Notes: generated from the sequence alone by a model not told the origin. A stretch of 64,000 nucleotides of DNA from JBCFBK01 sp038562555 (GCA_038562555.1 JBCFBK010000003.1:163547-227546); one strand, 5' to 3'; positions 17,797-26,743 are shown, counted from the stretch's first letter. Numbers and translations are program-made.

Positions 17797-20022
17797 ATGA
17801 AGACATTTTCGACAATATTAACCACGCTGACCTTTTTTTTAACCTTGTCAGGGACATTGACCGCCCAACCGGATAAGTTAGATCAGAAAGCAGATTCCGT
17901 TTTAGGATTGATGACCCTTGATGAAAAAATAGGTCAGCTGGTTCTTTATACCAGCAACTGGGACGTCACAGGCCCGGTCATGCCTACGAATACCATGGAA
18001 ACGATCAAATCGGGTAAGTGCGGCAACATTTTTAATGCTTACACGGCTAAATACACACGGGAGTTACAGGAGATAGCCGTGAAGGGGTCCCGACTGGGCA
18101 TTCCCTTGCTGTTTGGTTACGACGTGATTCACGGTCATAAGACCATTTTCCCGATTTCCCTTGGTGAGGCCGCTTCGTGGGACCTCGCGGCTATAGAAAA
18201 AGGGGCGCGCGTAGCAGCCAACGAGGCTGCGGCCATGGGTTTGCACTGGACGTTTGCCCCGATGGTCGACATTGCGCGTGATCCGCGTTGGGGGCGGATT
18301 TCGGAAGGCGCCGGAGAGGATACCTACCTGGGATGTGAAATTGCCAAAGCCCGTGTTCGCGGATTTCAGGGGAATGACCTGGCCGATCCCTTAACCGTCC
18401 TGGCCTGCGTGAAGCATTTTGCCGCGTACGGGGCTGCTCAGGCCGGACGCGATTATCACACCGTCGACCTGTCGGAGCGGATGCTTCGCGAAGTCTACCT
18501 GCCTCCCTACAAGGCAGCACTGGATGCCGGCGCACTGAGCGTGATGACTTCTTTTAATGAACTGGATGGCGTTCCGGCTACGGCAAGCCACTGGTTGATG
18601 ACTGATATTTTGCGAAATGAATGGAAGTTTGATGGTTTTGTGGTGACCGATTATACAGCGATTAATGAACTCATACCGCATGGCGTTGCCGGTAATCTAA
18701 AAGACGCTGCAGAACTGTCTATCGATGCCGGTGTGGATATGGATATGCAGGGCGGAGCCTATAGCGAACACCTGAAGGAACTGGTCGAGGCGGGGAATAT
18801 TACGGTTGAGCAGATCGACACCGCGGTAAAGCGGGTGTTGAAGCTGAAATTCATGCTGGGGTTGTTTGATGATCCCTATCGTTACTGCGACGAAAAGCGC
18901 GAAAAGGAGACGGTTTACTCGCAGGCGAATCTCGACGCTGCTTACGATGTAGCTTGTAAGTCGATGGTTCTCCTGAAAAACGACAAACAGGTACTTCCGT
19001 TGCAGAAGGGAAAATCTATTGCCCTGATCGGTCCGCTTGCCGATTCAAAACGGGACCTGCTTGGTTCGTGGAAGGCGGCAGGCGACTGGGATCAGATCTC
19101 ATCGGTTTACTCGGCCCTGAAGAAAGCCAACAGCGGCGGAAGGGTCGTCTACAACAAGGGTTGTGATTTTACCGGCAGCGATACCTCCCTGTTCGCCGCA
19201 GCGCTTGAGTCGGTCAGGAACGCCGACGTGGTGGTTATGGTATTGGGCGAACCATGGGACTGGACCGGCGAGGCCGCCAGCCGTACCAGCATCAGCATAC
19301 CCGGTATTCAGAAGAAATTATTGAATGAAGTCAGCAAAACCGGCAAACCCGTTGTACTGGTGCTGATGAACGGACGACCGCTGGCGCTGACCGATGAGTT
19401 TGAATGGTCGGATGCCATGCTCGAAGCCTGGTATCCGGGAACCATGGGTGGAGAAGCCGTAGCCGACGTACTTCTTGGTAAGTATAATCCGTCGGGAAAA
19501 CTACCGGTAACATTTCCCCGGAACCTGGGGCAGATTCCCATTTTCTATAATGTAAAAAACACCGGACGCCCCTATGAGAAAGACGGTCCGGAACAGAAGT
19601 ACCGCTCCCGCTACCTCGACAGTCCCAATGAACCATTATTTCCCTTCGGATATGGACTGAGCTATACCTCGTTTGAATACAAAAACCTGTCATTGAGTAC
19701 AGCCAGCCTTTCTCCCGGCAAAGCCATTGAGGTGAGCGTTGATGTGACCAATACCGGAAAATTTGACGGCGAGGAAGTGGTTCAGTTGTACATCCGCGAT
19801 CTGGTGGGTTCGGTAACAAGGCCGTTAAAAGAACTGAAAGGGTTTCAGAAGATCTTGATCCCGAAGGGTTCAACAAAGAAGGTTAGCTTTAAGGTGACTG
19901 CCGCTGATTTGGCATTCTATCGGAGAGATATGAGTTTCGGCCCCGAAGCCGGCGATTTTATCCTGTATGTAGGCGGAGATTCCGACTCTGCGAACTCGGA
20001 AGCCTTTACGTTTTCCGAATAG
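17797..20022 (+). CDS. GH3 beta-glucosidase
   Basis: The 741-residue secreted enzyme has a signal peptide (cleavage after LTAQ), an N-terminal GH3 barrel (about 35-360), the GH3 alpha/beta sandwich (about 390-620), and a C-terminal fibronectin-III-like domain (about 650-735). The nucleophile is Asp285 in GFVVTDYTA. The KHF-A-YG motif after VLACV and the DRR-type DPRWGRISEGAGED segment (about residue 165) are intact. It releases glucose from the non-reducing end of beta-gluco-oligosaccharides in the periplasm. With a GH144-type enzyme upstream, sophorose and longer beta-1,2 oligomers are likely substrates, although GH3 enzymes are often broad. Confidence 0.92.
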   Translation: MKTFSTILTTLTFFLTLSGTLTAQPDKLDQKADSVLGLMTLDEKIGQLVLYTSNWDVTGPVMPTNTMETIKSGKCGNIFNAYTAKYTRELQEIAVKGSRLGIPLLFGYDVIHGHKTIFPISLGEAASWDLAAIEKGARVAANEAAAMGLHWTFAPMVDIARDPRWGRISEGAGEDTYLGCEIAKARVRGFQGNDLADPLTVLACVKHFAAYGAAQAGRDYHTVDLSERMLREVYLPPYKAALDAGALSVMTSFNELDGVPATASHWLMTDILRNEWKFDGFVVTDYTAINELIPHGVAGNLKDAAELSIDAGVDMDMQGGAYSEHLKELVEAGNITVEQIDTAVKRVLKLKFMLGLFDDPYRYCDEKREKETVYSQANLDAAYDVACKSMVLLKNDKQVLPLQKGKSIALIGPLADSKRDLLGSWKAAGDWDQISSVYSALKKANSGGRVVYNKGCDFTGSDTSLFAAALESVRNADVVVMVLGEPWDWTGEAASRTSISIPGIQKKLLNEVSKTGKPVVLVLMNGRPLALTDEFEWSDAMLEAWYPGTMGGEAVADVLLGKYNPSGKLPVTFPRNLGQIPIFYNVKNTGRPYEKDGPEQKYRSRYLDSPNEPLFPFGYGLSYTSFEYKNLSLSTASLSPGKAIEVSVDVTNTGKFDGEEVVQLYIRDLVGSVTRPLKELKGFQKILIPKGSTKKVSFKVTAADLAFYRRDMSFGPEAGDFILYVGGDSDSANSEAFTFSE

Positions 20023-20162
20023 TCATACAATTTGGCAAGCTCTGGCTTTGCTCTTTAAACGGCAATAAACAAGTTTATCTAATTACGGCTTTGTCAGAAA
20101 GGAATACAAACCGGGCCGTTTCTATTAAGATGTGGATGAATGGGAACGCTGATAAAGGAGCA

Positions 20163-20185
20163 GGGAAGTAGCGAGTAGTAAGGGA
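20163..20185. repeat. Word-repeat segment at the 3' end of hydF
   Basis: The segment carries AGTAGCGAGT (20167-20176), identical to the minus-strand word at 980-989, followed by AGTAGTAAGG. It lies immediately after the hydF stop codon, in the gap between the convergent GH3 and hydF genes. Confidence 0.55.
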
Positions 20186-20186
20186 A

Positions 20187-21410
20187 TTATTTTTCCCTGC
20201 GGAAAATTTCCAGCGCTTCAGGGAATGGTTCCAGTGCCCGTTCAAAAATTCCCAGCGAGTATGCGATGGTCAAACCGTAATTGGTGATGGGGACGCCAGC
20301 CTGGCGGGCCTTCATCATCCGTGAAAGCATTTCTCTCCGGTTCCACATGCAGGCACCGCAATGAATAATTAATTTGTACCCGGACAAATCGGACGGAAAA
20401 TCCCTGCCCCGGGTATAGTCGAATATCAACTTGCCTCCAACATACTGGGTTAACCACCGCGGAATTTTTACGGTGCCGATGTCCTCGCCGATAGGGTGAT
20501 GAGAGCAGGCTTCCGCGATCAACACGTTATCGTTCGCTCTGAGCTGATCGATCGCCAGGGCACCGCTAACCATCCCGGCCAGATCGCCCTGATACCGTGC
20601 AAAGAGGATGGAGAAGCTGGTAAGCGGGATTTCAGGAGGAGTGTCGGCTGCCACCTTTAAAAAAGCCTGACTATCGGTTACCACCAGCTTTGGAGGCTTG
20701 TTCAAACGAGAAAAGGCTTCCCTTAATTCCCGTTCTTTGACTACGATACAGAATGAATCCCCGTCAAGCAGATCGCGGATGCTCTGGACCTGCGGGAGGA
20801 TCAGACGGCCTTTGGGAGCTTCTTTATCTACCGGGACTACCAGGATCGCTGCCTCTCCCGGACCAACCAGATCGGATAATATTGCGGGGCGGCTGATAAA
20901 TGATTCCGGAGCATGTTTCAGAATCATTTCACGTAATTCACTGATCCCGCTTTGTTGGATGGCCGAAGTTTCTATGACCGGCAGGTTTCCAGACAACAGG
21001 TTTTTCATCAGGCTTTCCTGTACCGGATAACAATCTGCCTTATTCAGTACAACGATCACAGGGATCTCCCGTTCCCGCAATTTTTGAAGGAGCAATTCTT
21101 CGAAAGATCCCCATTCCCCGCTGTTAGAGACTAGTATGGCCACGTCTGTGCGATCGATGACTCCCATGGTCTTTTGAATGCGTTTTTCCCCCAGAGCGCC
21201 GGAATCATCAATGCCTGCAGTATCAATAAAAAGCACGGGACCCAGGGGGAGTAATTCCATTGGCTTTTCTACAGGATCAGTCGTCGTTCCTGCGACATCC
21301 GAAACAATGGATACTTCCTGATTGGTAAGTGCGTTTAATAAAGACGATTTGCCGGTATTACGGCGGCCAAAAAAACCAATGTGAAGGCGGAAAGATTTGG
21401 GTGATTTCAT
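20187..21410 (-). CDS. hydF: [FeFe]-hydrogenase maturation GTPase/scaffold HydF
   Basis: The 407-residue protein has an N-terminal Era-like GTPase domain: P-loop GRRNTGKSS (15-23), VAGTTTDP (switch I), DTAGIDD (G3) and NKAD (G4). A dimerisation region follows, then a C-terminal cluster-binding domain with the HydF ligand pattern CxHx(about 45-50)CxxC, seen as EACSHHPIG (about residue 306) and IHCGACMW (about 353-357). HydF carries the 2Fe precursor made by HydE and HydG and inserts it into apo-HydA. It is separated from the upstream small gene by a terminator, so it probably has its own promoter in the short gap 21411-21440. Confidence 0.95.
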   Translation of the reverse strand: MKSPKSFRLHIGFFGRRNTGKSSLLNALTNQEVSIVSDVAGTTTDPVEKPMELLPLGPVLFIDTAGIDDSGALGEKRIQKTMGVIDRTDVAILVSNSGEWGSFEELLLQKLREREIPVIVVLNKADCYPVQESLMKNLLSGNLPVIETSAIQQSGISELREMILKHAPESFISRPAILSDLVGPGEAAILVVPVDKEAPKGRLILPQVQSIRDLLDGDSFCIVVKERELREAFSRLNKPPKLVVTDSQAFLKVAADTPPEIPLTSFSILFARYQGDLAGMVSGALAIDQLRANDNVLIAEACSHHPIGEDIGTVKIPRWLTQYVGGKLIFDYTRGRDFPSDLSGYKLIIHCGACMWNRREMLSRMMKARQAGVPITNYGLTIAYSLGIFERALEPFPEALEIFRREK

Positions 21411-21437
21411 TTCGCTCAGTTCTTTAAGCGAAAATAC

Positions 21438-21465
21438 AAAAAAAACCGGCGGGAGCCGGTTTTTT
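21438..21465 (-). terminator. Rho-independent terminator of the small gene upstream of hydF
   Basis: The stem ACCGGC/GCCGGT with a 4-base loop is extended by A/T pairs. On the minus strand it is followed by a run of eight T. It lies just after the 67-codon gene and just before hydF. Confidence 0.85.
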
Positions 21466-21475
21466 GATCATAAAG

Positions 21476-21679
21476 TTACTTCTTGTCAGAAGTTGATTTC
21501 TTTTCTCCGCTTTTAGCTTTATCACAGCTTTTGCTGCAACCATCCTTCTTCTTTTCATCGGGACTGTTTGTGCTGGATTGCTCCGTACTTGCTTTCTGAG
21601 CTTTCAGTGTACCTGCCGAAGCATAAGACATTCCAACAGTGAAAACAATCGCCAATACTAATGCTGCTCTTTTCATCAT
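21476..21679 (-). CDS. Small secreted Lys/Ser-rich protein of unknown function
   Basis: The product has 67 residues (66 if the second ATG is used). It has a clear signal peptide (ALVLAIVFTVGMSYASAG) and a mature part of about 44 residues that is almost all Lys, Ser, Asp, Glu and Thr, with a single CSKSC pair (Cys48 and Cys52). It is predicted to be disordered and periplasmic. Similar small proteins with KKxxCSKSC-like tails occur in Bacteroidota without known function. It sits between aspA and hydF and is bounded by its own terminator. The Cys pair could bind metal or a thiol partner, but nothing in the sequence proves this. Confidence 0.65.
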   Translation of the reverse strand: MMKRAALVLAIVFTVGMSYASAGTLKAQKASTEQSSTNSPDEKKKDGCSKSCDKAKSGEKKSTSDKK

Positions 21680-21795
21680 TTCAAATTTTAAGTTATATTG
21701 TCAGCTAAGTTATTAAGAATAAATCTTAATAAAAATAGCATTAACAAATATTTAGAAAAAAGACAAAATATCATCACTGACACTTCCCGGTTTTA

Positions 21796-21835
21796 ACGTC
21801 TTACGAATTACGACTAATTATTTACGACTGTAACA
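21796..21835. repeat. Word-repeat segment at the 3' end of aspA
   Basis: TTACGA-type words occur three times (TCTTACGAATTACGACT, then TTTACGACTG). In aspA orientation the segment reads AGTCGTAA twice, starting a few bases after the stop codon. It resembles the AGTCGTGA words at the other sites. Confidence 0.5.
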
Positions 21836-21837
21836 GG

Positions 21838-23229
21838 TTAGAAGCCCAGTTTATTTACTGCTTCGGGCGAGATCATTTTCTCAAAGGTTTCCCGATCCAG
21901 AAGTTTTTGTTTAAGGACGATTTCCCTGATGGTCTTATTTTCGGTCTTAGCCTGCTGAATCACTTTTACGGATTTTTCATAACCCAATGCCGGGATCAAC
22001 GCAGTAATAACAGCTGTTGAGTTTAGGAGATATTGGTGGCACTTCTCAGGATTTGCGGTGATACCACGCACACATTTCCGTTGAAGTGCGAAAGCCGCTT
22101 TTTCTAATAATTGCAGGCTTTCGAGCAAGGCATTTGCGATCAGCGGAAGGAATGGGTTCAACTCCAGATTTCCGCTCATTACAGCGTGTGTGATGATGGA
22201 GTCGTTCCCGATCACCTGAATGGCGGCCTGGATTACAGCTTCAGGAATTACTGGGTTGACTTTTCCCGGCATGATAGACGAACCGGCCTGCATGGGCGGA
22301 AGATTAATTTCGCCCAACCCGGCATCGGGCCCACTTGAAAGGAGGCGCAAATCGTTTGAAACTTTGATCAGGTTTGTCGCGCATGCTTTTAGCATGCCCG
22401 ATACTTCAGCAAAAACATCAGCATTTTGTGTATTTTCCAGAAGATTCTCAGCACGTGCCAGTCCGACGCCTGTCAATTCACGCAGCCGGTCGGTTACCTG
22501 GAAAATGAACCGGCGCGGAGCACCCAGACCACTGCCAATCGCTGTTCCCCCAAGGTTAACCACCCGAAGCCGTTCTTCGCATTTGTAAATTCGCCACCGG
22601 TCACGGTTAAAAGCCTCAGCATAGGCTGCCATTTCGCGTCCAAGAGTTGTCAATACGGCATCCTGCAGTTGGGTACGCCCGACTTTAACGATACTTGTGA
22701 ATTCCTTTTCCTTTTGCTGAAAAGCTTCCTGGAGTTGAAGCACAGCCTCTTCCAGTTTACGTAAAAGGACAATGGATGCCAGTTTCAGCGCGGTGGGATA
22801 GGTATCGTTTGTTGATTGGTGAAGGTTTACATCATCCAGGGGAGAGATATAATCATAATCACCGGCTTGCCTGCCCGTCAGTTGCAATGCTCTGTTGGCG
22901 ATCACTTCGTTGACGTTCATATTGGTAGAAGTACCTGCTCCACCCTGAAAAACATCTGCAAGAACAGCGTCTGACAGCAATCCTTCGACCATCTCCTGAC
23001 AGGCCTGTTCCAGGGCATCAGCTTTCTTTTTGTCAGAAAAGTAGCCCAGTTCCCGGTTTGTTCTGATGCAGGCCAGCTTAATCCAGCCATAAGCTTTCAC
23101 CAGTTCCCGGTTTACAGAGCGGCCGGAAAGCCCAAAATTTTCCAGGGCCCGGATTGTGTGGATTCCGTAAAGGGCATCCGAAGGAATTTCTTTTGAGCCT
23201 AAGAAGTCTGTTTCAGTTCGTGTCTGCAT
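21838..23229 (-). CDS. aspA: Aspartate ammonia-lyase
   Basis: The 463-residue enzyme deaminates L-aspartate reversibly to fumarate and ammonia. The fumarase/aspartase signature GSSIMPGKVNP is at about residues 317-327. The N-terminal RTETDFLGSKEIPSDALYGIHT and GGAGTSTNMNVNEVIANRA stretches are typical of aspartases rather than fumarase C. In an anaerobe it can feed fumarate to fumarate reductase as an electron sink. Its placement between hydG and hydF, on the same strand, recurs with H-cluster maturation genes in some bacteria; ammonia or redox links are inference. The gap to hydG is 60 bases. Confidence 0.93.
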   Translation of the reverse strand: MQTRTETDFLGSKEIPSDALYGIHTIRALENFGLSGRSVNRELVKAYGWIKLACIRTNRELGYFSDKKKADALEQACQEMVEGLLSDAVLADVFQGGAGTSTNMNVNEVIANRALQLTGRQAGDYDYISPLDDVNLHQSTNDTYPTALKLASIVLLRKLEEAVLQLQEAFQQKEKEFTSIVKVGRTQLQDAVLTTLGREMAAYAEAFNRDRWRIYKCEERLRVVNLGGTAIGSGLGAPRRFIFQVTDRLRELTGVGLARAENLLENTQNADVFAEVSGMLKACATNLIKVSNDLRLLSSGPDAGLGEINLPPMQAGSSIMPGKVNPVIPEAVIQAAIQVIGNDSIITHAVMSGNLELNPFLPLIANALLESLQLLEKAAFALQRKCVRGITANPEKCHQYLLNSTAVITALIPALGYEKSVKVIQQAKTENKTIREIVLKQKLLDRETFEKMISPEAVNKLGF

Positions 23230-23289
23230 TATTTTAGTACTGAGTAAAAGATTACAGCTATTTAATCATGTTCTTCCGTTCTCCCTGTC

Positions 23290-24681
23290 TTAACAGAAAA
23301 CATCCTTTTGCCCGGCCTTCACGCGATCAACGAGTTTGCGGGCGCGTTGTTTGGTGATTCCGGTCATCCCGGCAATCGTACTTTCGATCAGCTCCGTTCC
23401 TGCAATGAAGGTTTGCGGCGACGCGTAGTTATTGAGGTATTCCATAAAGCTCGATAAAGCGTTCGGACCGCAGTGTTCCTTGATGTCGCCTGGCTTAGCC
23501 AGATCCATAAAGTCCTGTCCGGTGCGCCCGAGCCGGTAACAGCCGGTACAAAAGGAGGGGATGAAGCCCATTCCTACCATGTCCCGGATCACTTCGTCGA
23601 GCGGACGGTGATCGCCCATAAAAAACTGGCCGGAAGCCTCGTCTTCCTCTTCGTAGCCACCTGGGTTGGTCCGGCTGCCGGCTGATAGCTGTGACACACC
23701 AAGTTGAAAGGTTTCCCTGCGCATTTCCGCATTTTCGCGGGTCGACATAATGATCCCGGTATAAGGCACGGCGAGGCGAAGGATCGCCACGATTTTCCGG
23801 AACTCCAGATCAGAGACCATATGAGGCGGGTGAGAAGCCATTTCAGAGCCGGTTGCCGGCTCGATGCGTGGAACGCTGATGGTATGCGGACCAACACCAA
23901 AAACCTGTTCCAGTTCATGGATGTGCTGCATCATAGCCAAAAGTTCAAAACGATAGTCATAAAGTCCGAAAAGTACGCCGATGCCGACATCGTCGATGCC
24001 CGCCTCCATGGCACGGTGCATAGCGGTAACCCGCCAGTCATAATCTTTCTTGCGGCCGCCAACGTGAACCTGATGGTAGGTATCATGGTGATAGGTTTCC
24101 TGGAAGAGCTGGTAGGTCCCGATCTTAGCGTTTTTAAGCGATCTGAATTCTTCGACCTTCAGGGGAGCTACGTTTACATTAACCCGTCTGATTTCGGTAT
24201 TGCGGTGCCCAGCCCCGTAAATGGATGCAATGGAATCGAGTACGTAGTTGATTCCCGGTCCGGTATAATACTCCCCTGCGACTAACAGGACCCGCTTGTG
24301 TCCCTGACTGATGAGGGTCTCGGTTTCCCTGACAATCTCCTGCTGGCTGAGTGCCCGCCTGACAATGGCATCATTATTAACCCTGAATGCACAGTAGACG
24401 CATTCATTGGCGCAGAGGTTGGAAATATAAAGCGGGGCAAACAGCACAAGTCTTTTCCCATAGATCGTTTCTTTGATGTGCCTGGCGGTTGCGAAAAGCT
24501 CATGAAGGAGTTCCGGTTCCGTGATCCCGGTCAAAATAGCCACGTCCTGCAGGTTCAGTCCTTTCGTCTCCCTGGCTTTTACAAGGACCTCACGGACCTT
24601 CGCCGCCTCAGTATTCCCGCTTTTTTGCAGAATATCAACAACTTGGCGTTCGTTGACGAATGTCGCATCTTTGATTTTCAT
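23290..24681 (-). CDS. hydG: [FeFe]-hydrogenase maturation radical SAM tyrosine lyase HydG
   Basis: The 463-residue enzyme cleaves tyrosine to p-cresol and dehydroglycine and delivers CO and cyanide on iron for the H-cluster 2Fe unit. The radical SAM cluster motif CX3CX2C is at Cys90, Cys94 and Cys97 (SNLCANECVYCAF). The HydG-specific C-terminal motif CX2CX22C is present in SFCTGCYRLG...KEHCG (about residues 378-404) and holds the second cluster with the labile iron. The length agrees with the family. It is transcribed divergently from hydE, with a large imperfect hairpin between the two. Confidence 0.96.
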   Translation of the reverse strand: MKIKDATFVNERQVVDILQKSGNTEAAKVREVLVKARETKGLNLQDVAILTGITEPELLHELFATARHIKETIYGKRLVLFAPLYISNLCANECVYCAFRVNNDAIVRRALSQQEIVRETETLISQGHKRVLLVAGEYYTGPGINYVLDSIASIYGAGHRNTEIRRVNVNVAPLKVEEFRSLKNAKIGTYQLFQETYHHDTYHQVHVGGRKKDYDWRVTAMHRAMEAGIDDVGIGVLFGLYDYRFELLAMMQHIHELEQVFGVGPHTISVPRIEPATGSEMASHPPHMVSDLEFRKIVAILRLAVPYTGIIMSTRENAEMRRETFQLGVSQLSAGSRTNPGGYEEEDEASGQFFMGDHRPLDEVIRDMVGMGFIPSFCTGCYRLGRTGQDFMDLAKPGDIKEHCGPNALSSFMEYLNNYASPQTFIAGTELIESTIAGMTGITKQRARKLVDRVKAGQKDVFC

Positions 24682-24743
24682 ATCGCCGTCCTATTTTAAG
24701 TAAAAATAACAATAAAACGCGGCAGAACAATCGGGAAACTGTT

Positions 24744-24807
24744 AATAGTCATGAGTCGCGAGTCTTGAGGACGGTTTTTGTCTCACGACTCAGGACTCCC
24801 GACTATT
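24744..24807. repeat. 26-bp imperfect inverted repeat in the hydG-hydE divergent region
   Basis: Arms 24744-24769 and 24782-24807 are 26 bases each with five mismatches and flank a 12-base loop that contains a T5 run. Each arm is built from GAGTC words. AGTCATGAGTCG (24747-24758) is identical to the minus-strand word at 971-982 after the nfeD-like gene. The right arm ends 15 bases before the chosen hydE start. Confidence 0.85.
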
Positions 24808-24822
24808 TTCTATCTTTACGCA

Positions 24823-25938
24823 ATGAAGACAATGGCAGACATACTTCGGCGGCAGGATTTTTCGGCAGAGGACCTCGTTTTTATGCTGAATGCGTCGGGA
24901 AATGACCGACAACTGCTGTTTCAGGCCGCTGCGGCCCGGAAAGTGGAAGTTGTTGGTCCGAAGGTCTACTTCAGGGGATTGATCGAATTTTCAAACATCT
25001 GTGCCAAAGATTGCCTGTACTGTGGGATCCGCAGGAGCAATGAGGCTGTGGTCCGTTACATTATGCCTGATGCAGAGATTCTGCATGCTTGCCGTTTTGC
25101 CTGGGAAAACCGGTTCGGATCGGTCGTGCTGCAGTCGGGCGAGCTTAGCTCTCCGACGTTCACCCGCCGCGTGGAGAGTTTACTGAAATCGATTAAGAAA
25201 ATGTCTGACGGACAACTCGGTATTACATTATCGTGCGGGGAACAAAAGCGGTCAACATACAAGCGCTGGTTTGAAGCCGGGGCTCACCGTTATCTGCTGC
25301 GTATTGAAAGTTCCGATCCGGAGCTTTATACGGCGATTCACCCAAAAGACGGGATTCATGACTTTGAGCGTCGGCTCGAATGTCTGTATCTGCTGCGACA
25401 GTGCGGTTACCAGGTGGGCACGGGGGTGATGATCGGGCTTCCATTTCAAACCCCCGAGCATTTGGCGAACGATCTGTTGTTTATGAAGCAACTGGACGTC
25501 GACATGGTCGGAATGGGACCCTATATCGAACACGAAGACACTCCCCTTGCACGACACTGCTACCGGTTGCCGCCTAAATCGGAGCGGTTTGAACAGACAT
25601 TGAAAATGATTGCCGCATTGCGCCTGCTGATGCCCGATATCAACATTGCTTCCGCCACATCCTTGCAGGCTATTGATCCCATGGGGAGAGAAAAGGCGTT
25701 AAAAACGGGCGCCAATATTATCATGCCCAATCTGACCCCGGTGAAGTACCGCAGAAACTATCAGCTTTATGATGGTAAACCCTGTCTTGACGAAGATGCT
25801 GAATTATGCAGCAGTTGCCTGACTGCACGTGCAGGGATGGCAGATGCAGAACCTGGGTTTAACGAATGGGGCGATTCCCGGCATTTTACCCGTAGAAAAC
25901 AAATGATGCCGGATCAGCCGCCCATGGATATCCCTTAA
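24823..25938 (+). CDS. hydE: [FeFe]-hydrogenase maturation radical SAM protein HydE
   Basis: The 371-residue enzyme takes part in making the azadithiolate bridge of the H-cluster 2Fe unit. The radical SAM motif is Cys60-X3-Cys64-X2-Cys67 (SNICAKDCLYCGI). An additional C-terminal CX7CX2C motif (Cys321, Cys329, Cys332) is present, which in many HydE proteins binds a second, non-essential Fe-S cluster. The ATG at 24823 was chosen over an upstream TTG at 24778, which lies in the hairpin loop; an ATG three codons further in is also possible. The stop overlaps the stop of the convergent DUF4956 gene. Confidence 0.95.
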   Translation: MKTMADILRRQDFSAEDLVFMLNASGNDRQLLFQAAAARKVEVVGPKVYFRGLIEFSNICAKDCLYCGIRRSNEAVVRYIMPDAEILHACRFAWENRFGSVVLQSGELSSPTFTRRVESLLKSIKKMSDGQLGITLSCGEQKRSTYKRWFEAGAHRYLLRIESSDPELYTAIHPKDGIHDFERRLECLYLLRQCGYQVGTGVMIGLPFQTPEHLANDLLFMKQLDVDMVGMGPYIEHEDTPLARHCYRLPPKSERFEQTLKMIAALRLLMPDINIASATSLQAIDPMGREKALKTGANIIMPNLTPVKYRRNYQLYDGKPCLDEDAELCSSCLTARAGMADAEPGFNEWGDSRHFTRRKQMMPDQPPMDIP

Positions 25939-26618
25939 TTGGTCCTGCCTGAGTAAAGGTCGTCGCCCGCGTTGAAGATTTTGTTCTTATCGTAATAGTA
26001 GACAATAATCTCGGCCCGTTTTTTTAAAAAGTTAACGGAAACAACCTCTGTGCGATGAATACTGATACCGGTGCGGCTGCTCAGATCGGTGATTAACTCT
26101 GTTTGCCGGTCGGGGTTCACCAGTTCGATCCGTTCGTAAATGATTCTTCTCGACGATTCGTGCGAAAGCAGAAAGAAAAATTCCAGAAACCATAAAACAG
26201 CAATAACCAGTATATTGGCAAAAAGTACCTCGGCATAAGAGACGTACCGGTCGGACACGGAATTGATAACGGCAATCCCGATTACCACGAAAAGATAAGT
26301 CATTTCTTTAATTTGCACCGGATTTGTCCGGTAGCGAAGAATCCCGAACAAGGCGAAAAGTCCGAAGGCAAAGCCAAGTTTCAGTTCTACATCCGACAAC
26401 AGGTAGGCGAGCAGGAAGACCATGGTATTGATGAGCAGAAAGGTAAAAAGATAATCTTTCCGTCTTGTTTTCCGATAATAGATATAACGGGTAATGACCA
26501 CGGTGATTCCCAGGTTGAACATGAACCGGATGAGCAAGTCCCAGAAATTTGAAGCATCAAAAAATGCCACGTCATTAAATGCCTGGATTGTTAACGTTAA
26601 AACTGCTGTCGGAATCAT
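25935..26618 (-). CDS. DUF4956 family membrane protein
   Basis: The 227-residue protein has four predicted membrane helices in the first 150 residues, including FGLFALFGILRYRTNPVQIKEMTYLFVVIGIAVIN, the hallmark of DUF4956. A cytoplasmic C-terminal domain of about 75 residues follows. The function of the family is unknown; members are often found near polyphosphate (VTC-like) or CotH genes, none of which is seen here. It is convergent with hydE, and the two stop codons overlap by four bases (TTAA). Confidence 0.85.
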   Translation of the reverse strand: MIPTAVLTLTIQAFNDVAFFDASNFWDLLIRFMFNLGITVVITRYIYYRKTRRKDYLFTFLLINTMVFLLAYLLSDVELKLGFAFGLFALFGILRYRTNPVQIKEMTYLFVVIGIAVINSVSDRYVSYAEVLFANILVIAVLWFLEFFFLLSHESSRRIIYERIELVNPDRQTELITDLSSRTGISIHRTEVVSVNFLKKRAEIIVYYYDKNKIFNAGDDLYSGRTN

Positions 26619-26743
26619 GGCTGCGCCTTTTAGTAATTATGCGTGCAAATTTACCTTATTTTATGAGATTATAAGGTATGCCATAGCCGTACGAATGGCG
26701 GGAGAGGCTGTCTTACGAGGGGCAGAGATCGGCCAGGCGGAGA

